From Rubrobacteraceae bacterium (lineage in GTDB: Bacteria; Actinomycetota; Rubrobacteria; Rubrobacterales; Rubrobacteraceae): 5,948 nt of DNA. The position numbers and the translations under genes were made by a program. Positions 4,544 to 5,948 of this stretch are shown here, piece by piece. Each line of letters starts with the position of its first letter. Position 1 is the stretch's first letter. Location of the stretch: assembly GCA_030447045.1 (NCBI GenBank), contig JAUJMB010000099.1, forward strand, positions 1 to 5,948, written 5' to 3'. Under the pieces are notes generated by a model that was not told where the DNA came from, made no database searches, and saw nothing but the letters and a program-made list of their open reading frames with translations.

Positions 4544-5770
4544 GTGACGGAGCAGAGATACTTCCGCAAGGGTTTCAAGATGCGCGACGAGGTGCAGCAC
4601 CTCCTCGACCGCGACTACCGCTCCGAGGCCGTCGACCGGGTGCGCGAGAACGGCAACGCGCTCTCCGTGGACGGGCTCACGATCCGGCTGGCCGACGAGT
4701 TCGGGTTCTGCTACGGGGTGGACCGGGCCGTGGACTATGCCTTCCAGACCCGCGAGAAGTTCCCCGACCGGCGCATCTTCATAACGGGGGACATGATCCA
4801 CAACGCCTCCATGAACGACCGCCTGCGCGAGATGGGCATAGAGTTCCTCTCCACGGGCTTCGAGGGCCCGACCGACGAAGCCTTCGACCGCCTCGCCCCC
4901 GAGGACGTGGTCCTGCTCCCGGCCTTCGGCGCCCCCATAACCTGGGTCGAGAAGCTGCGCGAGAAGGAGTGCGTGGTCGTCGACACCACCTGCGGCTCGG
5001 TCCTCTCCGTCTGGAAGCGCGTCACGCGCTACGCCAAGAAGGGCTTCACGAGCATCATCCACGGCAAGTACTACCACGAGGAGACGAAGGCCACGGCGAG
5101 CCAGACCCTCAAGGACGGCGGCAACGGCCGCTACCTCATAGTGCGCAACCTCAAGGAGACCGGGTACGTCACGGACTTTATCCTCGGCAGGATGACCTCC
5201 GAAGAGTTCACCGAGAAGCTCGCGCACGGCATGAGCCCCGGCTTCGACCCCGCCCGGGACCTCCAGCGCGTCGGTGTTGCCAACCAGACGACGATGCTGA
5301 TGAGCGAGACGCTCGCGGTCGGCGAGGAGCTCAGGAAGGCGATGGCCGAGCGCTACGGCGAGGAGAACATAGCCGACCACTTCGAGCTCTTCGACACCAT
5401 CTGCTCGGCCACCCAGGACCGCCAGGACGCGCTCTTCGACCTTCTGGAGCAGCCGCTCGACGTCATGGTCGTCATCGGCGGCTACAACTCCTCCAACACG
5501 AACAACCTCGCGATCATCGCCGACGAGCGCGTGCCCGCGAGCTACCACATAGCCAGCGGCGACTGCATAGACGGCGACGCCATCCGCCACAAGCCGGCCG
5601 GCACCCCCCTCGACGCCCGCGAGGAGGTCGAGGAGACGGGCTGGCTCCCCGAGGGCCCCGTCCGCATCGGCCTCACCGCCGGCGCCTCGACCCCGAACTC
5701 GCAGATAGGGCTCGCCATCGGGCGCATCCTGGAGGCCCGGGGCCTCCCGCCCGAAGCGGCGCTCCGCTAG
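4544..5770 (+). CDS. ispH: 4-hydroxy-3-methylbut-2-enyl diphosphate reductase, long type
   Basis: IspH is the last enzyme of the MEP pathway: a cytosolic [4Fe-4S] protein that reductively dehydroxylates HMBPP to IPP and DMAPP. In the 408-residue form from GTG 4544 the three cluster ligands are Cys56 (GFCYGVDRAV), Cys150 (VVDTTCGSV) and Cys287 (FDTICSATQDRQD). Substrate-pocket residues are His86 (IIHNAS), His178 and Glu180 (HGKYYHEET), Thr249-Thr250 (ANQTT), the NSSN loop (315-318) and Ser382 (TAGAST). Bacterial IspH of the E. coli kind has about 316 residues. This one has the N-terminal extension with YFRKGF, the LPAFGAP stretch where E. coli has a conserved His, and HGKY.HEET, as in cyanobacterial and plant enzymes. 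Start: GTG 4544 is preferred because of the ribosome binding site at 4535-4541; GTG 4538 adds two residues; Met at 4580 would remove the conserved YFRKGF. It stands alone, divergent from the receiver gene. All catalytic residues are present. Confidence 0.96.
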   Translation: MTEQRYFRKGFKMRDEVQHLLDRDYRSEAVDRVRENGNALSVDGLTIRLADEFGFCYGVDRAVDYAFQTREKFPDRRIFITGDMIHNASMNDRLREMGIEFLSTGFEGPTDEAFDRLAPEDVVLLPAFGAPITWVEKLREKECVVVDTTCGSVLSVWKRVTRYAKKGFTSIIHGKYYHEETKATASQTLKDGGNGRYLIVRNLKETGYVTDFILGRMTSEEFTEKLAHGMSPGFDPARDLQRVGVANQTTMLMSETLAVGEELRKAMAERYGEENIADHFELFDTICSATQDRQDALFDLLEQPLDVMVVIGGYNSSNTNNLAIIADERVPASYHIASGDCIDGDAIRHKPAGTPLDAREEVEETGWLPEGPVRIGLTAGASTPNSQIGLAIGRILEARGLPPEAALR

Positions 5771-5884
5771 GCATCAGGGAGAGTCCGTCCGTTTCGTGTC
5801 CCGGGCTCGCTTCACGGAACCGCTTCCAGGAGAACGGTCCGCAAGAAGTCGGTGGGAGAGCGGTACTAGATCTTCCTGATGCCT
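5769..5884. repeat. Inverted repeat pair bounding a ~116-base segment after ispH
   Basis: AGGCATCAGGGAGA (5769-5782) and TCTTCCTGATGCCT (5871-5884) are inverted copies matching at 13 of 14 positions. The left copy begins within the ispH stop codon. The enclosed 88 bases hold no gene. They do include a hairpin at 5791-5820 (8-pair stem GTTTCGTG/CACGGAAC with one G-T pair and a 14-base loop), without a following T-run. It could be a small non-autonomous element, a pair of dispersed repeat units in opposite orientation, or a bidirectional terminator region between convergent genes. Confidence 0.5.
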
Positions 5885-5909
5885 GCAGCCTAAAACCTGT
5901 AGCCTACAC
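5875..5909. repeat. Degenerate 7-base tandem repeat
   Basis: Five consecutive heptamers share CCT at their start: CCTGATG, CCTGCAG, CCTAAAA, CCTGTAG, CCTACAC; consensus about CCTGNAG. The last unit covers the stop codon and final Val codon of the minus-strand gene. The inverted copy at 5769-5782 contains one such unit, read on the other strand. It resembles short tandem repeats that recur between genes in some bacteria. Confidence 0.5.
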
Positions 5910-5948
5910 CCCCATCTCGACGAGCTTGCGGGCGATGTCGGCGAACTC
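5904..5948 (-). CDS. C-terminal 14 codons of an unidentified gene
   Basis: The minus-strand frame entering from the right edge reads EFADIARKLVEMGV and ends with TAG (5904-5906). Codons are GC-rich at third positions as in the neighbouring genes, and the residues look like an amphipathic C-terminal helix. It would converge with ispH. The fragment is too short to name a family, and a chance open frame is possible. Confidence 0.45.
   Translation of the reverse strand, partial: EFADIARKLVEMGV

Noticed and set aside
4445..5590. 381-codon minus-strand open frame opposite ispH
   Set aside because: A Val/Ala/Gly/His-rich translation without motifs, antisense to an unmistakable ispH; typical of high-GC coding DNA.

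Overview
The window is GC-rich DNA from what looks like an actinobacterium. GTG and TTG starts are common, at least one gene may be leaderless, and the -10 boxes are of the actinobacterial TANNNT kind. A Rubrobacter-like lineage would fit the mix of genes (a small RTX-like fragment and a long-form IspH), but that placement is inference; nothing in the window is a taxonomic marker.

Layout. From 1 to 4362 every convincing gene lies on the minus strand. Read in the direction of transcription they are: a single-domain response-regulator receiver (3964-4362); a 14-helix DHA2-family drug efflux pump (2376-3890); a 217-residue soluble protein of unknown function made of two tandem copies of one domain (1730-2383, overlapping the end of the pump gene by 8 bases); a six-helix membrane protein of unknown function with its own promoter and strong ribosome binding site (965-1597); a 77-residue protein with an Sm/SH3-like barrel pattern (423-656); and the N-terminal part of an exported sulfatase that runs off the left edge (1-364). 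Between the membrane protein and the small barrel protein, on the plus strand, is a 69-codon fragment that reads as decayed RTX-type nonapeptide repeats (738-947).

On the right, a divergent promoter region (about 4363-4543) separates the receiver gene from ispH on the plus strand (4544-5770). IspH is the last enzyme of the MEP isoprenoid pathway. This copy is the long cyanobacterial/plant type, not the short type of about 320 residues. Downstream of ispH is a 133-base intergenic stretch with an inverted repeat and a degenerate 7-base tandem repeat. It ends at the last 14 codons of an unidentified minus-strand gene that enters from the right edge.

Working together: the receiver, efflux pump and duplicated-domain protein are co-oriented and closely spaced, and could be one transcription unit; the last two are probably translationally coupled. 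The other genes look like independent housekeeping or surface functions. I see no CRISPR array, tRNA, rRNA, transposase or phage gene. The most unusual items are the gapless tandem duplication in the 217-residue protein, the heptamer repeat with its inverted copy after ispH, the RTX remnant, and the receiver domain lacking the conserved Thr/Ser.
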